Assembly (NCBI RefSeq): GCF_014649835.1
Contig: NZ_BMTU01000003.1
Span: 62,001-126,000 of the forward strand
Origin: Streptomyces pilosus
GTDB taxonomy: Bacteria; Actinomycetota; Actinomycetes; Streptomycetales; Streptomycetaceae
DNA: 64,000 bases
Direction of reading: 5' to 3'
A program made the position numbers and the translations under genes. Within the stretch, counting starts at the first letter, position 1. Each line of letters opens with the position of its first letter. Below the pieces are notes generated by a model. That model worked only from the letters and a program-made list of their open reading frames with translations, was not told the origin of the DNA and ran no database searches. This document shows, piece by piece, positions 1 to 8,371 of this stretch.

Positions 1-719
1 CGCACGAAGCTCGCGCCGCAGATGTCGAGGGCGGCGGACTCGGAGGCGACGACCCAGCCGCGCTCCAGCCGGCCGAGGACCAGCGGGCGGATGCCCTGCG
101 GGTCGCGGGCCGCGTAGAGGGTGTTCTCGTCCATGAAGACGAGGCTGAAGGCACCCCTGACCTTGGGGAGGACCGCGTGCGCTGCCTGCTCCACGGTCAC
201 CGGCTCGCCGTCGGCGGCGCGCTGGCCGGCCAGCAGGGCGGTGATCAGGTCGGTGTCGTTGGTGGCCGCCACCTTGGGGGCGCGGCCGTTCTCCTTGGGG
301 AGCTCGGCGACCATCTCGGCGAGCTGGGCGGTGTTGACCAGGTTGCCGTTGTGACCGAGCGCGATGGACCCGTGCGCGGTGGCACGGAACGTCGGCTGGG
401 CGTTCTCCCACACGGAGGCACCGGTGGTCGAGTAGCGGGCGTGTCCGACCGCGATATGACCCTGGAGCGAACCGAGCGAGGTCTCGTCGAAGACCTGGGA
501 GACCAGGCCCATGTCCTTGAAGACGAGGATCTGGGAGCCGTTGCTGACCGCGATACCCGCGGATTCCTGGCCCCGATGCTGGAGGGCGTAGAGCCCGAAG
601 TACGTGAGCTTGGCGACCTCTTCGCCCGGGGCCCAGACTCCGAAGACGCCGCAAGCGTCCTGGGGGCCCTTCTCGCCGGGGAGCAGGTCGTGGTTGAGTC
701 GTCCGTCACCACGTGGCAC
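1..719 (-). CDS. purF: Amidophosphoribosyltransferase PurF, N-terminal part (runs off left edge)
   Basis: PurF catalyses the first committed step of purine synthesis, moving the glutamine amide nitrogen onto PRPP to give phosphoribosylamine in the cytoplasm. About 239 codons are visible. Translating the minus strand from a GTG at 719 gives an N-terminal propeptide of about 20 residues, then DACGVFGVW, whose Cys is the expected Ntn-type glutaminase nucleophile exposed after propeptide cleavage. Further glutaminase signatures follow: LQHRGQES, GHARYSTTG and ALGHNGNLVN. The phosphoribosyltransferase half lies beyond the window. The start is chosen because upstream codons in this frame do not look like PurF; no strong ribosome site is visible. 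Other purine genes (purL, purQ, purS, purC, purD) lie downstream in the window. Identity is very secure. Confidence 0.95.
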   Translation of the reverse strand, partial: MPRGDGRLNHDLLPGEKGPQDACGVFGVWAPGEEVAKLTYFGLYALQHRGQESAGIAVSNGSQILVFKDMGLVSQVFDETSLGSLQGHIAVGHARYSTTGASVWENAQPTFRATAHGSIALGHNGNLVNTAQLAEMVAELPKENGRAPKVAATNDTDLITALLAGQRAADGEPVTVEQAAHAVLPKVRGAFSLVFMDENTLYAARDPQGIRPLVLGRLERGWVVASESAALDICGASFV

Positions 720-781
720 GCCACCGAGTGTAGGCGAGATCGACCACTGGTCCGAATGCGGGATACGGCGCCCCGGGTGGA

Positions 782-1567
782 TCAGGGCTGGGCGACGGCC
801 CGGACACGGGTGCCGTTCTCGCTGGTCAGCGTGAGGGTCCGACCGTCGATGCGGTAGCCCGCGGTTCCGTCGAACAGCTTCGTCAGGGCCTTCTCGCCGT
901 CCATGAGTGAGTCTTCGCACACCATTCGGGTCAGGCCCGGCGCGCCGAGCGTGATACTGCCGTCGCGCACGGTGGCGTCGGCGTTCACGCGGTTGCAGCC
1001 GAGGCTGCCGGCGACGTTCCCTCCCTTCTCGTCGAAGGTGAGGTGGGCGCGGGCGCCGGTGGCGGGGGAGGTGACGGTCCACTTCGTGCCGTACAGCGGG
1101 CTGTCCGCGGTCTCGCGGAGCCGCACGGTGTCGCCGGAGGCGGTCGTCAGGGTCAGCCGGCCGTCGCGCGCCTCGGTTCTCAGTCCGCCGTCGCCGAGGG
1201 CGCGGGCCACGGCGCTCTCGACGTCCATGATGTTCTCGGGGCAGGCCTTGAGGGTGGTCTCCCGCTCGTCCAGCCGGATCCGGTCGCCGTCGAAGGTGAC
1301 CCGGCCCCTGAAGAGGTTGCAGCCGTAGTTGCCGGTGGCCCGGCCGTCCTCGTCGAGGGTCAGGTGCGCGCCGCCGGGGGCACGGTGGGTGGTGCCGTCG
1401 ACGGTGACGCTGTCGATGGTCCAGCGGATGCCGGTGACCGGTTCCGCTGCCTCGGCGGTGGCGCTGCCGGTGCCCGCCTTCTCACTGCCGCAGGCCGCCG
1501 CGAGCGGGACGACGAGCACGGCGGCGGCCGTCAGGGTGATGCGCTGCTGGTGCCTCTGCCTGTCCAT
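782..1567 (-). CDS. META domain lipoprotein with two META repeats
   Basis: A 261-residue predicted exported lipoprotein. Residues 1-26 form a lipoprotein signal peptide: basic start, hydrophobic stretch, then a lipobox LAAAC with the lipidated Cys near residue 26. Two META (HslJ-like) repeats follow at roughly 45-140 and 150-255. Each has a GCN motif (YGCNLF, LGCNRV) and a second Cys about 40 residues on (KACPENIM, MVCEDSLM), suggesting one disulphide per domain. HslJ-type proteins are linked to heat or novobiocin tolerance in enterobacteria, but the function in actinobacteria is unknown. It lies between purF and a DinB-like gene on the same strand with no obvious functional link. Domain call is confident; role is not. 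Confidence 0.85.
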   Translation of the reverse strand: MDRQRHQQRITLTAAAVLVVPLAAACGSEKAGTGSATAEAAEPVTGIRWTIDSVTVDGTTHRAPGGAHLTLDEDGRATGNYGCNLFRGRVTFDGDRIRLDERETTLKACPENIMDVESAVARALGDGGLRTEARDGRLTLTTASGDTVRLRETADSPLYGTKWTVTSPATGARAHLTFDEKGGNVAGSLGCNRVNADATVRDGSITLGAPGLTRMVCEDSLMDGEKALTKLFDGTAGYRIDGRTLTLTSENGTRVRAVAQP

Positions 1568-1616
1568 GCGGATGCGACGGGGACGGGGAGCGGCTGGTTC
1601 CCCCTCCGGCGCCGGC

Positions 1617-2414
1617 TCACCCGAGCAGCGGCAGGTACGGCCCCAGATCCGCCCGCTCCCCGCTCGCGCTCACCTCGGCCCGGGCCACGGCGTCCTGCCA
1701 GGCCGTCCGCCCGCCGGCCAGGCGGATCCAGGTCAGCGGGTCGGTCTCGACCACGTTCGGCGGGGTGCCCCGGGTGTGCCGGGGTCCCTCGACGCACTGC
1801 ACGACCGCGTACGGCGGGATCCGCACCTCCGTCGAGCCACCGGGGGCCCGGGCGGCGAGGGCGTCGGCGAGCAGCCGGACGCAGGCGGCGAGGGCCTGCC
1901 GGTCGTGGGGTATGCCGAGGCCGGGGACGGCGGCGTTCAGGTCGTCGGTGTGGACGACGAGTTCCACGGCGCGGGTGACGACGTAGTCGGCCAGCGGCAG
2001 CGCACCCGCGCTGGTGGGGAGCAGCCGGCTGCCCGGGTGGGTGTCGAGCCGGGCGGTGAAGCGCCGCTCGGCGTCGGAGAGGTGGGCGTCGGGGTCGGGG
2101 TGGTCGGCCGCGAGCCGTCGCGCGGTGGAAGCGATGGTGTCCGCGTCGGCGGCGATGGCGGACGGCCAGTCGAGCAGGTGCCCGTCCTGCCGCGCGGGCT
2201 CGGGCTCGTCGAGCAGCCGGTCCACGGCCGTCAGTGCCGTCCCGATGTGCGCCACCAGCTCCCGTACGGTCCAGTCGCCGAGCCGGGTGGGCAGGGCGAG
2301 CTGGTCCGGGGTGAGCGTGCGGACCGCCGCCCGGACGTTCCCGAACTGGGCCAGGACGGCGGCGCGGGTCTTCGCGGGGTCGTAGGTGCGGGTGCGCTTC
2401 TTGGCCGGAGGCAT
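1617..2414 (-). CDS. Maleylpyruvate isomerase family mycothiol-dependent-type enzyme (DinB/SCP2-like)
   Basis: A 265-residue cytoplasmic protein. The N-terminal half (about 20-170) has the four-helix DinB/mycothiol-dependent isomerase pattern: LPTRLGDWTVRELVAHIG carries the first metal-type His of the family, and ELVVHTDDL near residue 165 carries the second His-x-x-Asp region. The C-terminal part (about 185-265: ALAACVRLLADALAARAPGG, then VEGPRHTRGTPPNVVETDPLTWIRLAGGR) matches the SCP2-like C-terminal domain of actinobacterial members. These enzymes use mycothiol or act as S-transferases; the substrate here cannot be told. The M23 peptidase gene upstream ends 9 bases before this start, so the two may share a transcript. 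Family call firm, substrate unknown. Confidence 0.8.
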   Translation of the reverse strand: MPPAKKRTRTYDPAKTRAAVLAQFGNVRAAVRTLTPDQLALPTRLGDWTVRELVAHIGTALTAVDRLLDEPEPARQDGHLLDWPSAIAADADTIASTARRLAADHPDPDAHLSDAERRFTARLDTHPGSRLLPTSAGALPLADYVVTRAVELVVHTDDLNAAVPGLGIPHDRQALAACVRLLADALAARAPGGSTEVRIPPYAVVQCVEGPRHTRGTPPNVVETDPLTWIRLAGGRTAWQDAVARAEVSASGERADLGPYLPLLG

Positions 2415-2423
2415 GGCGGCAGC

Positions 2424-3260
2424 CTATGCGGGGCCGGCCGGTGCCGGTTCCGGGGTCTCGAACACCTCTCCATTGCGGGGGACGCCGGTGCCCCGCCAGG
2501 TGAAGGGGATGCCGCGCGCGGTGTCCGGGTCGGGGCCGTCCATCAGCTGGAAGTGCAGGTGGGGCTCGCTGGAGTTGCCGGAGTTCCCGCAGGCGGCGAC
2601 CACCTGCCCGGCGCGCACCCGGTCGCCCTCGCGGACCGTGAGGGAGCCGCGCTTCAGATGGGCGTAGGCCGCGTGGACGCCGTCGCCGAGGTCGAGGACG
2701 AGGTGGTTGCCGAGGATCCGGTGGACTCCCCCCATCTCGCGCACCGAGCCCTCGATCAGTATCAGGTAGAGCAGGGCGGGCAGCGAGGTGCGGCTGAGGT
2801 GGTCGCGCTGCCGGTCGTGCGCCCTTACGACGCGGGCGTCGGCGACGGCGCGCAGCGGGGCGCCGTACGCCGGGTAGCGGGCCGGGCGGCGGGCGAGCGG
2901 CCACAGCGCGGTGAAGCCCGGGCGGGCGCCCGGCCCGGGTTCGGCCACGACGTCGATCGCGTAGGTCTGCCCGTAGGCGTGGATGCCGTGGCTCGGGGTG
3001 CGGTCGGCCGGGCTGTTCAGCGCGGACCAGCGGCCGGTGACGGGCGGGGCGGTCTCGACGGGCTCACGGGCGACACCCGGGGCGTCCGGTGTTCCGCCCC
3101 ACCGGTTCACCGTGATGACCACGGCGTACGCCAGGGCCAGCGGCGTCAGGTTCCACCACAGGCCGTAGTCCCAGTCGAAGGCGATGTAGGCGGCGACCAG
3201 CGCGAGGAAGCCGAGCTGGAGACCCCGGAAGGCGGTCATGGCGGTCTTGCGTGCGGACAT
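2424..3260 (-). CDS. Membrane-anchored M23 (LytM-like) metallopeptidase
   Basis: A 278-residue protein. Residues 12-27 (LQLGFLALVAAYIAF) and about 35-50 (LTPLALAYAVVITV) are two membrane segments. The rest carries an M23 peptidase domain at about 95-265. Metal-site motifs are visible: HGIHAYGQTYAIDVV for the first His/Asp pair, then GVHAAYAHLKRGS and the C-terminal HLHFQL (HxH) motif. An intact domain suggests a glycyl-glycine or cross-bridge endopeptidase acting on peptidoglycan, although the substrate is inferred from the family. The ArsR-type regulator gene ends 34 bases upstream of this start, so the pair is probably one transcript controlled by the palindrome at 3803-3822. Confidence 0.85.
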   Translation of the reverse strand: MSARKTAMTAFRGLQLGFLALVAAYIAFDWDYGLWWNLTPLALAYAVVITVNRWGGTPDAPGVAREPVETAPPVTGRWSALNSPADRTPSHGIHAYGQTYAIDVVAEPGPGARPGFTALWPLARRPARYPAYGAPLRAVADARVVRAHDRQRDHLSRTSLPALLYLILIEGSVREMGGVHRILGNHLVLDLGDGVHAAYAHLKRGSLTVREGDRVRAGQVVAACGNSGNSSEPHLHFQLMDGPDPDTARGIPFTWRGTGVPRNGEVFETPEPAPAGPA

Positions 3261-3293
3261 GTCTCCCCCTGTGTCCTCGGTGGCGGGCGGTGG

Positions 3294-3794
3294 TCAGGGC
3301 CGTGCCGCCGACAGCGTCACCAGCAGGGGAACGACCCTGCCGGGCGGTACCTCGTAGCGGCCCCGGCCCGTGGTGTGCAGCCAGCCGGCGCCGGTGAGCT
3401 GGCGCAGGTGGTGGTAGATCTGGCCGGTCGTGCCGATCCCCTCCAGCTCCGCCAGTTCGGCCGCGGTGCGCCGGCCGCCGACTATCTCGCGCAGCAGCCG
3501 GAGGCGGACCGGATGGCCGAGCGCGGCGAGCGCCTCGGCGGCGTCCGGCCATGCGTAGGCCAGCAGCCCCTCGGTGAGCGCGCCGTGCTGCCACGCGTAC
3601 TGCTCGCCGGTCGGCATCCGGACCGAACCGGTGAACAGCACGCCCCCGTCGGCCGCCCGCAGCTCGGCGAGCTGCTGCTTGAGGCCTTCGAGGGCCCAGA
3701 AGTCGCCCTCGCCGAGGCCGGGTGCGGCGCGGTCGGCAGCCTCCAGTGCGGCGAGCCGGCGCTCGAGGTCGGTCATGCGCTCTTCGAGTTCCAC
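3294..3794 (-). CDS. ArsR-type winged-helix transcriptional regulator
   Basis: A 166-residue regulator starting at GTG 3794 (an in-frame ATG at 3776 is an alternative). Residues 1-60 look like a helical or coiled-coil segment. The C-terminal half holds the winged helix: LGHPVRLRLLREIVGG, then a recognition-helix-like TTGQIYHHLRQLTGAGWL and the wing HTTGRGRYEV. No Cys or His pair of metal-sensing ArsR proteins is visible, so the signal is probably not a metal bound in the usual way. A perfect palindrome only 8 bases upstream of the start suggests autorepression. The M23 peptidase gene downstream is the likely second target. Confidence 0.85.
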   Translation of the reverse strand: MELEERMTDLERRLAALEAADRAAPGLGEGDFWALEGLKQQLAELRAADGGVLFTGSVRMPTGEQYAWQHGALTEGLLAYAWPDAAEALAALGHPVRLRLLREIVGGRRTAAELAELEGIGTTGQIYHHLRQLTGAGWLHTTGRGRYEVPPGRVVPLLVTLSAARP

Positions 3795-3802
3795 GCCTTC
3801 GA

Positions 3803-3822
3803 GATTACGTAACTACGTAATC
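3803..3822. promoter_or_regulatory. Palindromic operator upstream of the ArsR-type gene
   Basis: Arms GATTACGTA and TACGTAATC form a perfect 9-base inverted repeat with a 2-base spacer. It is strikingly AT-rich for this genome. It starts 8 bases upstream of the GTG start of the regulator, where binding would block the promoter or translation start. Autoregulation is inferred. Confidence 0.75.
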
Positions 3823-3870
3823 CCGCGCAAGAGGTGATCCGCACGAGGGGACCCGGTGCCCGTGGCACGA

Positions 3871-3906
3871 CGAAGCCCCCGCCCGGCGGACCGGGCGGGG
3901 GCTTCG
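3871..3906 (-). terminator. Rho-independent-type terminator after purL
   Basis: A perfect 16-base GC-rich stem (arm CGAAGCCCCCGCCCGG) with a 4-base loop lies 20 bases beyond the purL stop. No U-run follows, which is normal in Streptomyces. It separates the purSQL transcript from the ArsR gene. Confidence 0.8.
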
Positions 3907-3925
3907 TGCGGAAGGGGCGGGGAGA

Positions 3926-6184
3926 TCAGGCCAGCAGCGCCGGGATGGTCCCCTCGTGGGCCTCGCGCAGCTCGGTCAGGGTCAGCGCGAACTCGCCCTG
4001 GACCTCGACCGTGTCGCCGTCCACGACGCCGATGCGGGTGGCCGGGAGGCCGCGCGCACCGCACATGTCGGTGAAGCGGACCTCCTCCGAGCGCGGCACG
4101 GCGACGATCGCCCGGCCGGCCGACTCGGAGAACAGGAAGGTGAAGGCGTCCAGCCCGTCCGGGACGACCAGACGCACGCCCTTCCCGCCGAGCAGCGCCG
4201 ACTCGACGACCGCCTGGACCAGACCGCCGTCCGACAGGTCGTGCGCGGCGTCGATCATGCCGTCGCGGGAGGCGGAGATCAGGATCTCGCCGAGCAGCCG
4301 CTCGCGCTCCAGGTCGACCATGGGCGGCAGGCCGCCGAGGTGGTCGTGGACGACCTGGGACCAGGCCGAGCCGCCGAACTCCTCACGGGTGTCGCCGAGG
4401 AGGTAGACCAGCTGCCCCTCCTCCCGGAAGGCGACCGGCGTGCGGCGGGCCACGTCGTCGATGACGCCGAGGACCGCGACCACCGGGGTCGGGTGGATGG
4501 CGGCCTCGCCCGTCTGGTTGTAGAGGGAGACGTTGCCGCCGGTCACCGGGGTGCCGAGCTGCCGGCAGCCGTCCGCCAGGCCGCGCACGGCCTCGGCGAA
4601 CTGCCACATGACCGCCGGGTCCTCCGGCGAGCCGAAGTTCAGGCAGTCGGAGACGGCCAGCGGCTTGGCGCCGGTCGTCGCCACGTTGCGGTAGGCCTCG
4701 GCGAGGGCCAGCTGGGCGCCGGCGTACGGGTCGAGCTTGGCGTAGCGCCCGTTGCCGTCGGTGGCGATCGCGACGCCGAGGCCGGACGCCTCGTCGATGC
4801 GGATCATGCCGGAGTCCTCGGGCTGGGCGAGGACGGTGTTGCCCTGCACGAAGTGGTCGTACTGCTGGGTGATCCACTGCTTGGACGCCTGGTTGGGCGA
4901 TCCCACCAGCTTCAGGACCTGGTCCTTCAGCTCGGCGGAGGTCTCCGGGCGGGGCAGCTTGTTCGCGTCGTCCGCCTGGAGTTCGTCCTGCCAGGACGGG
5001 CGGGCGTAGGGGCGCTCGTAGACCGGGCCGTCGTGGGCGACCGTGCGCGGGTCGACGTCGACGATCTTGCCGCCGTGCCAGAAGATCTCCAGGCGGTCGC
5101 CGTCGGTCACCTCACCGATGACGGTGGCGATGACGTCCCACTTGTCGCAGATCTCGAGGAACCGGTCGACCTTCTCCGGCTCGACGACCGCGCACATGCG
5201 CTCCTGCGACTCGCTCATGAGGATCTCCTCGGGCGAGAGCGTCGAGTCGCGCAGCGGCACGTCGTCGAGGGTGACGCGCATGCCTCCGGAGCCGTTGGAG
5301 GCCAGCTCGGAGGTGGCGCAGGACAGGCCGGCCGCGCCGAGGTCCTGGATGCCGACGACCAGCTTCTCGGCGAACGCCTCCAGGGTGCACTCGATGAGCA
5401 GCTTCTCCTGGAAGGGGTCGCCGACCTGGACGGCCGGACGCTTGGAGGGCTTGGCGTCGTCGAAGGTCTCGGAGGCCAGGATCGAGGCACCGCCAATGCC
5501 GTCGCCGCCGGTGCGGGCGCCGTACAGGATGACCTTGTTGCCCGCGCCGGACGCCTTGGCGAGGTGGATGTCCTCGTGCCGCATCACCCCGATGGCTCCG
5601 GCGTTGACCAGCGGGTTGCCCTGGTAGCAGGAGTCGAAGACGACCTCGCCGCCGATGTTGGGCAGGCCCAGGCAGTTGCCGTAGCCGCCGATGCCGGCGA
5701 CGACGCCCGGGAGGACGCGCTTGGTGTCGGGGTGGTCGGCGGCACCGAAGCGCAGCGGGTCCACCACGGCGACCGGGCGGGCGCCCATCGCGATGATGTC
5801 GCGGACGATGCCGCCGACGCCCGTGGCCGCGCCCTGGTAGGGCTCGACGTAGGAGGGGTGATTGTGCGACTCGACCTTGAAGGTGACCGCGTAGCCCTGG
5901 CCGACGTCGACCACGCCGGCGTTCTCGCCGATGCCCACGAGGAGGGCGTCGGACTCGGGGGCCTTCTCGCCGAACTGGCGCAGGTGGACCTTGCTGCTCT
6001 TGTACGAGCAGTGCTCGGACCACATCACCGAGTACATGGCGAGCTCGGCACCGGTCGGGCGGCGGCCGAGGATCTCCACCACCCGCTCGTACTCGTCCTT
6101 CTTCAGGCCCAGTTCGGCCCAGGGCAGCTCGACGTCGGGGGTCGCGGCCGCGTGCTCGACCGTGTCCAGAGGCGTCCGGCTCAT
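3926..6184 (-). CDS. purL: Phosphoribosylformylglycinamidine synthase subunit PurL
   Basis: The 752-residue catalytic subunit of FGAM synthase (small-PurL type) converts FGAR to FGAM with ATP, using ammonia from PurQ. Visible features: the N-terminal [15 protein letters not shown] motif, the AIRS-like ATP/FGAR-binding segments [25 protein letters not shown] (near residue 100) and [25 protein letters not shown], and the second AIRS-like half with [10 protein letters not shown] and DLSDGGL. Length suits the PurSQL type found in Gram-positives and actinobacteria rather than the 1300-residue fused enzyme. Start ATG overlaps the purQ stop by 4 bases (ATGA), indicating translational coupling. A strong hairpin follows the stop. 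Confidence 0.98.
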   Translation of the reverse strand: MSRTPLDTVEHAAATPDVELPWAELGLKKDEYERVVEILGRRPTGAELAMYSVMWSEHCSYKSSKVHLRQFGEKAPESDALLVGIGENAGVVDVGQGYAVTFKVESHNHPSYVEPYQGAATGVGGIVRDIIAMGARPVAVVDPLRFGAADHPDTKRVLPGVVAGIGGYGNCLGLPNIGGEVVFDSCYQGNPLVNAGAIGVMRHEDIHLAKASGAGNKVILYGARTGGDGIGGASILASETFDDAKPSKRPAVQVGDPFQEKLLIECTLEAFAEKLVVGIQDLGAAGLSCATSELASNGSGGMRVTLDDVPLRDSTLSPEEILMSESQERMCAVVEPEKVDRFLEICDKWDVIATVIGEVTDGDRLEIFWHGGKIVDVDPRTVAHDGPVYERPYARPSWQDELQADDANKLPRPETSAELKDQVLKLVGSPNQASKQWITQQYDHFVQGNTVLAQPEDSGMIRIDEASGLGVAIATDGNGRYAKLDPYAGAQLALAEAYRNVATTGAKPLAVSDCLNFGSPEDPAVMWQFAEAVRGLADGCRQLGTPVTGGNVSLYNQTGEAAIHPTPVVAVLGVIDDVARRTPVAFREEGQLVYLLGDTREEFGGSAWSQVVHDHLGGLPPMVDLERERLLGEILISASRDGMIDAAHDLSDGGLVQAVVESALLGGKGVRLVVPDGLDAFTFLFSESAGRAIVAVPRSEEVRFTDMCGARGLPATRIGVVDGDTVEVQGEFALTLTELREAHEGTIPALLA

Positions 6185-6861
6185 GCGTTGACCAGCTTCT
6201 TGAGGATCGAGGTGAAGAAGGGGAGACCGTCGGTACGGCCCGTGCCGATCAGCGGCTCGACGGCGTGCTCCGGGTGCGGCATCAGGCCGACGACGTTGCC
6301 CGCGGCGTTGGTGATGCCCGCGATGTCGTTGAGCGAGCCGTTGGGGTTGAGGTCCAGGTAGCGGAAGGCGACCCGGCCCTCGGCCTCCAGCTCGTCCAGC
6401 GTCCGCCGGTCGGCGACGTAGCGGCCGTCCATGTTCTTCAGCGGGATGTGGATCTCCTGCCCGGCCGTGTAGTCGGCGGTCCAGGCGGTGTCCGCGTTCT
6501 CCACCCGCAGCTTCTGGTCGCGGCAGATGAAGTGCAGGTGGTCGTTGCCCAGCATGCCGCCGGGGAGCAGGTGCGCCTCGGTGAGGATCTGGAAGCCGTT
6601 GCAGATGCCGAGCACGGGCATGCCCGCCCTGGCCTGGTCGATGACGGTGTCCATCACCGGCGAGAAGCGCGCGATGGCGCCGGCGCGCAGATAGTCGCCG
6701 TAGGAGAAACCGCCGCAGAGCACCACGGCGTCGACCTGCTTGAGGTCCTTGTCCTTGTGCCAGAGGGCGACCGGTTCGGCGCCGGCGACACGGATCGCGC
6801 GCTGCGTGTCCCGGTCGTCGAGGCTGCCCGGGAAAGTGACGACGCCAATACGAGCGGTCAC
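6181..6861 (-). CDS. purQ: Phosphoribosylformylglycinamidine synthase glutaminase subunit PurQ
   Basis: This 226-residue class I glutamine amidotransferase supplies ammonia to PurL in the PurSQL complex. It starts [13 protein letters not shown], has the oxyanion region [14 protein letters not shown], the nucleophile elbow [12 protein letters not shown] (catalytic Cys near residue 86) and the C-terminal His-Glu pair in [11 protein letters not shown]. Length and motifs are complete. It overlaps purS upstream and purL downstream by 4 bases each, a tightly coupled operon that should give near-equal subunit amounts. Confidence 0.98.
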   Translation of the reverse strand: MTARIGVVTFPGSLDDRDTQRAIRVAGAEPVALWHKDKDLKQVDAVVLCGGFSYGDYLRAGAIARFSPVMDTVIDQARAGMPVLGICNGFQILTEAHLLPGGMLGNDHLHFICRDQKLRVENADTAWTADYTAGQEIHIPLKNMDGRYVADRRTLDELEAEGRVAFRYLDLNPNGSLNDIAGITNAAGNVVGLMPHPEHAVEPLIGTGRTDGLPFFTSILKKLVNA

Positions 6862-7121
6862 TTCGCGGCCTCCGCGACTTCCTCGACCCGTACGGTGAAG
6901 TCCTCGATCACGGTGTTGGCGAGGAAGGATTCCGCAAGATCGTGGATACGGGCGAGCGCGGCCTCGTCGACCGGCCCGTCAACTTCCAGTTCGAATCGCT
7001 TTCCCTGACGGACGTCCGAGATCCCCTCGAAACCCAGTCGCGGCAGTGCGCGCTGCACCGCCTGGCCCTGGGGGTCGAGGATCTCCGGCTTGAGCATGAC
7101 GTCGACTACGACGCGTGCCAC
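6858..7121 (-). CDS. purS: Phosphoribosylformylglycinamidine synthase subunit PurS
   Basis: A roughly 87-residue dimeric structural subunit that links PurL and PurQ in FGAM synthase. It shows the PurS pattern [35 protein letters not shown] and a C-terminal [13 protein letters not shown]. Two GTG codons compete for the start (7127 and 7121). I prefer 7121 because GGGAG sits 5 bases upstream of it and the product then begins MARVVVDV as in other actinobacteria. It is the first gene of the purS-purQ-purL operon; the divergent lsr2 paralogue starts about 350 bases away. Confidence 0.95.
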   Translation of the reverse strand: MARVVVDVMLKPEILDPQGQAVQRALPRLGFEGISDVRQGKRFELEVDGPVDEAALARIHDLAESFLANTVIEDFTVRVEEVAEAAK

Positions 7122-7161
7122 TGGCACTCCCGGTGTGTGGTGCTGAGCAGGTTCCTTCAGA

Positions 7162-7190
7162 CTACCCGCACAAAATTTCTACGCGGGTAG
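7162..7190. promoter_or_regulatory. Inverted repeats in the purS / lsr2-paralogue divergent promoter region
   Basis: In the 353-base gap 7122-7474, arms CTACCCGC (7162-7169) and GCGGGTAG (7183-7190) form an inverted repeat. The second arm is also inside a compact palindrome, TCTAC-GCGG-GTAGA (7178-7191). They lie about 40-70 bases upstream of the purS start, where an operator would act. The rest of the gap is unusually AT-rich near 7265-7390, which suits a promoter for the lsr2 paralogue and possible Lsr2-type binding. No riboswitch is recognisable. Function is inferred. Confidence 0.4.
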
Positions 7191-7474
7191 AGTTGTAGGA
7201 ATCTACGTGAGCCCCATCACGATCCGGCATCGCCGGGAGGCTCTTGGGAAAAGATCCGGGAAAGATCCGTGTTCCCTCCCACATCTCTATTGCGCCACGG
7301 ACACGCGGACAGATTTAGTCGGTCTTCACAATGCTTTGCCGGGCACTGTACAAATGAATTGTCATTAGCAGATACTTTGCCCGATTACAGGCGAACAGCC
7401 GACATCTCGGCGACGTACCGGCACGTCATCACGGACGTACGGACGAGAGGTGTCGCACGAAGGGACCGATATTC

Positions 7475-7792
7475 GTGGCGCAGAAGGTCGTGGTCACTCT
7501 CTTTGACGACATCGACGGCTCGGAAGCGGCGGAAACGATCGCCTTCGGCCTGGACGGCAAGTCGTACGAGATCGACCTCAATGAAGCCAATGCCAGGAAA
7601 CTGCGGCAGGCTCTCGAGCCCTACGTGGACGCCGGCCGCAAGCGGTCGCGCTCCGGCAGGGCGTATCAGCAGACGGAGGTCGCCCCCGACCCGGCCGCCG
7701 TGCGCGCCTGGGCCCAGGCGAACCGGATGGACGTCCCCGCGCGGGGACGGATCCCCAAGAAGGTCTACGAGGCGTTCGCCGCGGCGCGGTGA
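7475..7792 (+). CDS. lsrL: Lsr2-family nucleoid-associated protein (LsrL-like)
   Basis: A 105-residue H-NS-like xenogeneic silencer of actinobacteria. The N-terminal dimerisation domain (MAQKVVVTLFDDIDG through about residue 58) and the C-terminal DNA-binding domain (about 68-105) are both recognisable. The latter carries an RGR minor-groove motif (PARGRIPKK) typical of AT-rich DNA binding. GTG start at 7475. Streptomyces have two such proteins; location next to purS fits the paralogue called LsrL (SCO4076 in S. coelicolor, from memory) rather than the principal Lsr2. Expected to act on the chromosome, silencing AT-rich genes; its own upstream region is AT-rich. Confidence 0.88.
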   Translation: MAQKVVVTLFDDIDGSEAAETIAFGLDGKSYEIDLNEANARKLRQALEPYVDAGRKRSRSGRAYQQTEVAPDPAAVRAWAQANRMDVPARGRIPKKVYEAFAAAR

Positions 7793-8022
7793 GCCCGTCG
7801 CCCGCGCGGTCCCGGGGCTCGATCGGGTGACGCCGGGTGCGGCGGCCTGACGCACCGGGAGCCCGGTCGGGTGACGGGTCCCGGGGGCCGCCGGGGCGAC
7901 CCGGCCGACGGCCGGTCACCCGGCCCTCCCGGCAACCGACTTGCGCAGCACCCCCGCTGATCAGCTAGAGTCTGGAGCACGCCGAGGGGCAAGGCCGAGA
8001 AGGCCCGGCCCACGGAGTACAT

Positions 8023-8094
8023 GCGGGTGTAGTTCAGTAGTAGAACATCCCCCTTCCAGGGGGAAGGCGCAGTGTGCAATTCCTGTCACCCGCT
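8023..8094 (+). tRNA. tRNA-Gly (anticodon TCC), with a non-canonical T-arm
   Basis: Seventy-two bases. Acceptor GCGGGTG (8023-8029) pairs perfectly with CACCCGC (8087-8093). The D-stem GTTC/GAAC is intact. Anticodon stem TCCCC/GGGGA encloses CTTCCAG, anticodon TCC. The T-arm is abnormal: 8070-8074 CAGTG faces 8082-8086 CCTGT with only one Watson-Crick pair in the normal register, and the loop reads TGCAATT, so the usual G-T-T-C signature is GTGC. The D-loop is AGTAGTA, with A where G18 should be. CCA is not encoded. Could be a specialised tRNA-Gly or a decaying gene; see findings. Confidence 0.8.
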
Positions 8095-8174
8095 CTGCAC
8101 CGCCGTACCGATCATCGTTGCCGATCAGGTAGGCTGGTGCCCGCGCCGATCGGTGAGAGCCGGTCGGAGGCAAT

Positions 8175-8247
8175 GCGGACGTAGCTCAGTTGGTAGAGCG
8201 CAACCTTGCCAAGGTTGAGGTCGCGAGTTCGAGCCTCGTCGTCCGCT
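8175..8247 (+). tRNA. tRNA-Gly (anticodon GCC), copy 1
   Basis: Seventy-three bases, canonical cloverleaf: acceptor GCGGACG/CGTCCGC, D-loop with GG, anticodon loop CTTGCCAAG region giving GCC, T-arm GCGAG-TTCGAGC-CTCGT. CCA not encoded. It lies 80 bases after tRNA-Gly(TCC) and is followed by a terminator. Copy 2 is at 12021. Confidence 0.97.
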
Positions 8248-8254
8248 CAGAATG

Positions 8255-8283
8255 AGACCCCGGTCCCACGGACCGGGGTCTTT
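8255..8283 (+). terminator. Terminator after tRNA-Gly(GCC) copy 1
   Basis: Stem GACCCCGGTCC/GGACCGGGGTC with a 3-base loop followed by TTT, 8 bases after the tRNA. Confidence 0.85.
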
Positions 8284-8371
8284 CGCATGCCCGGACCCGT
8301 CTGACATTTGTCATGTCCGGCGATGACAGCCCGCACTGCCCCAGCCTCTCCGCTGCGGCGATGATCGAGGC

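Noticed and set aside
3956..6361. Long plus-strand open frame (801 codons) opposite purL
   Set aside because: It is the antisense shadow of purL and purQ. Such long frames arise from GC-rich third positions, and the translation is Val/Gly/Arg-rich without domains.
3926..7127. Purine riboswitch in front of the purSQL operon
   Set aside because: No sequence resembling the purine riboswitch core is visible in 7122-7474; only short inverted repeats are present.
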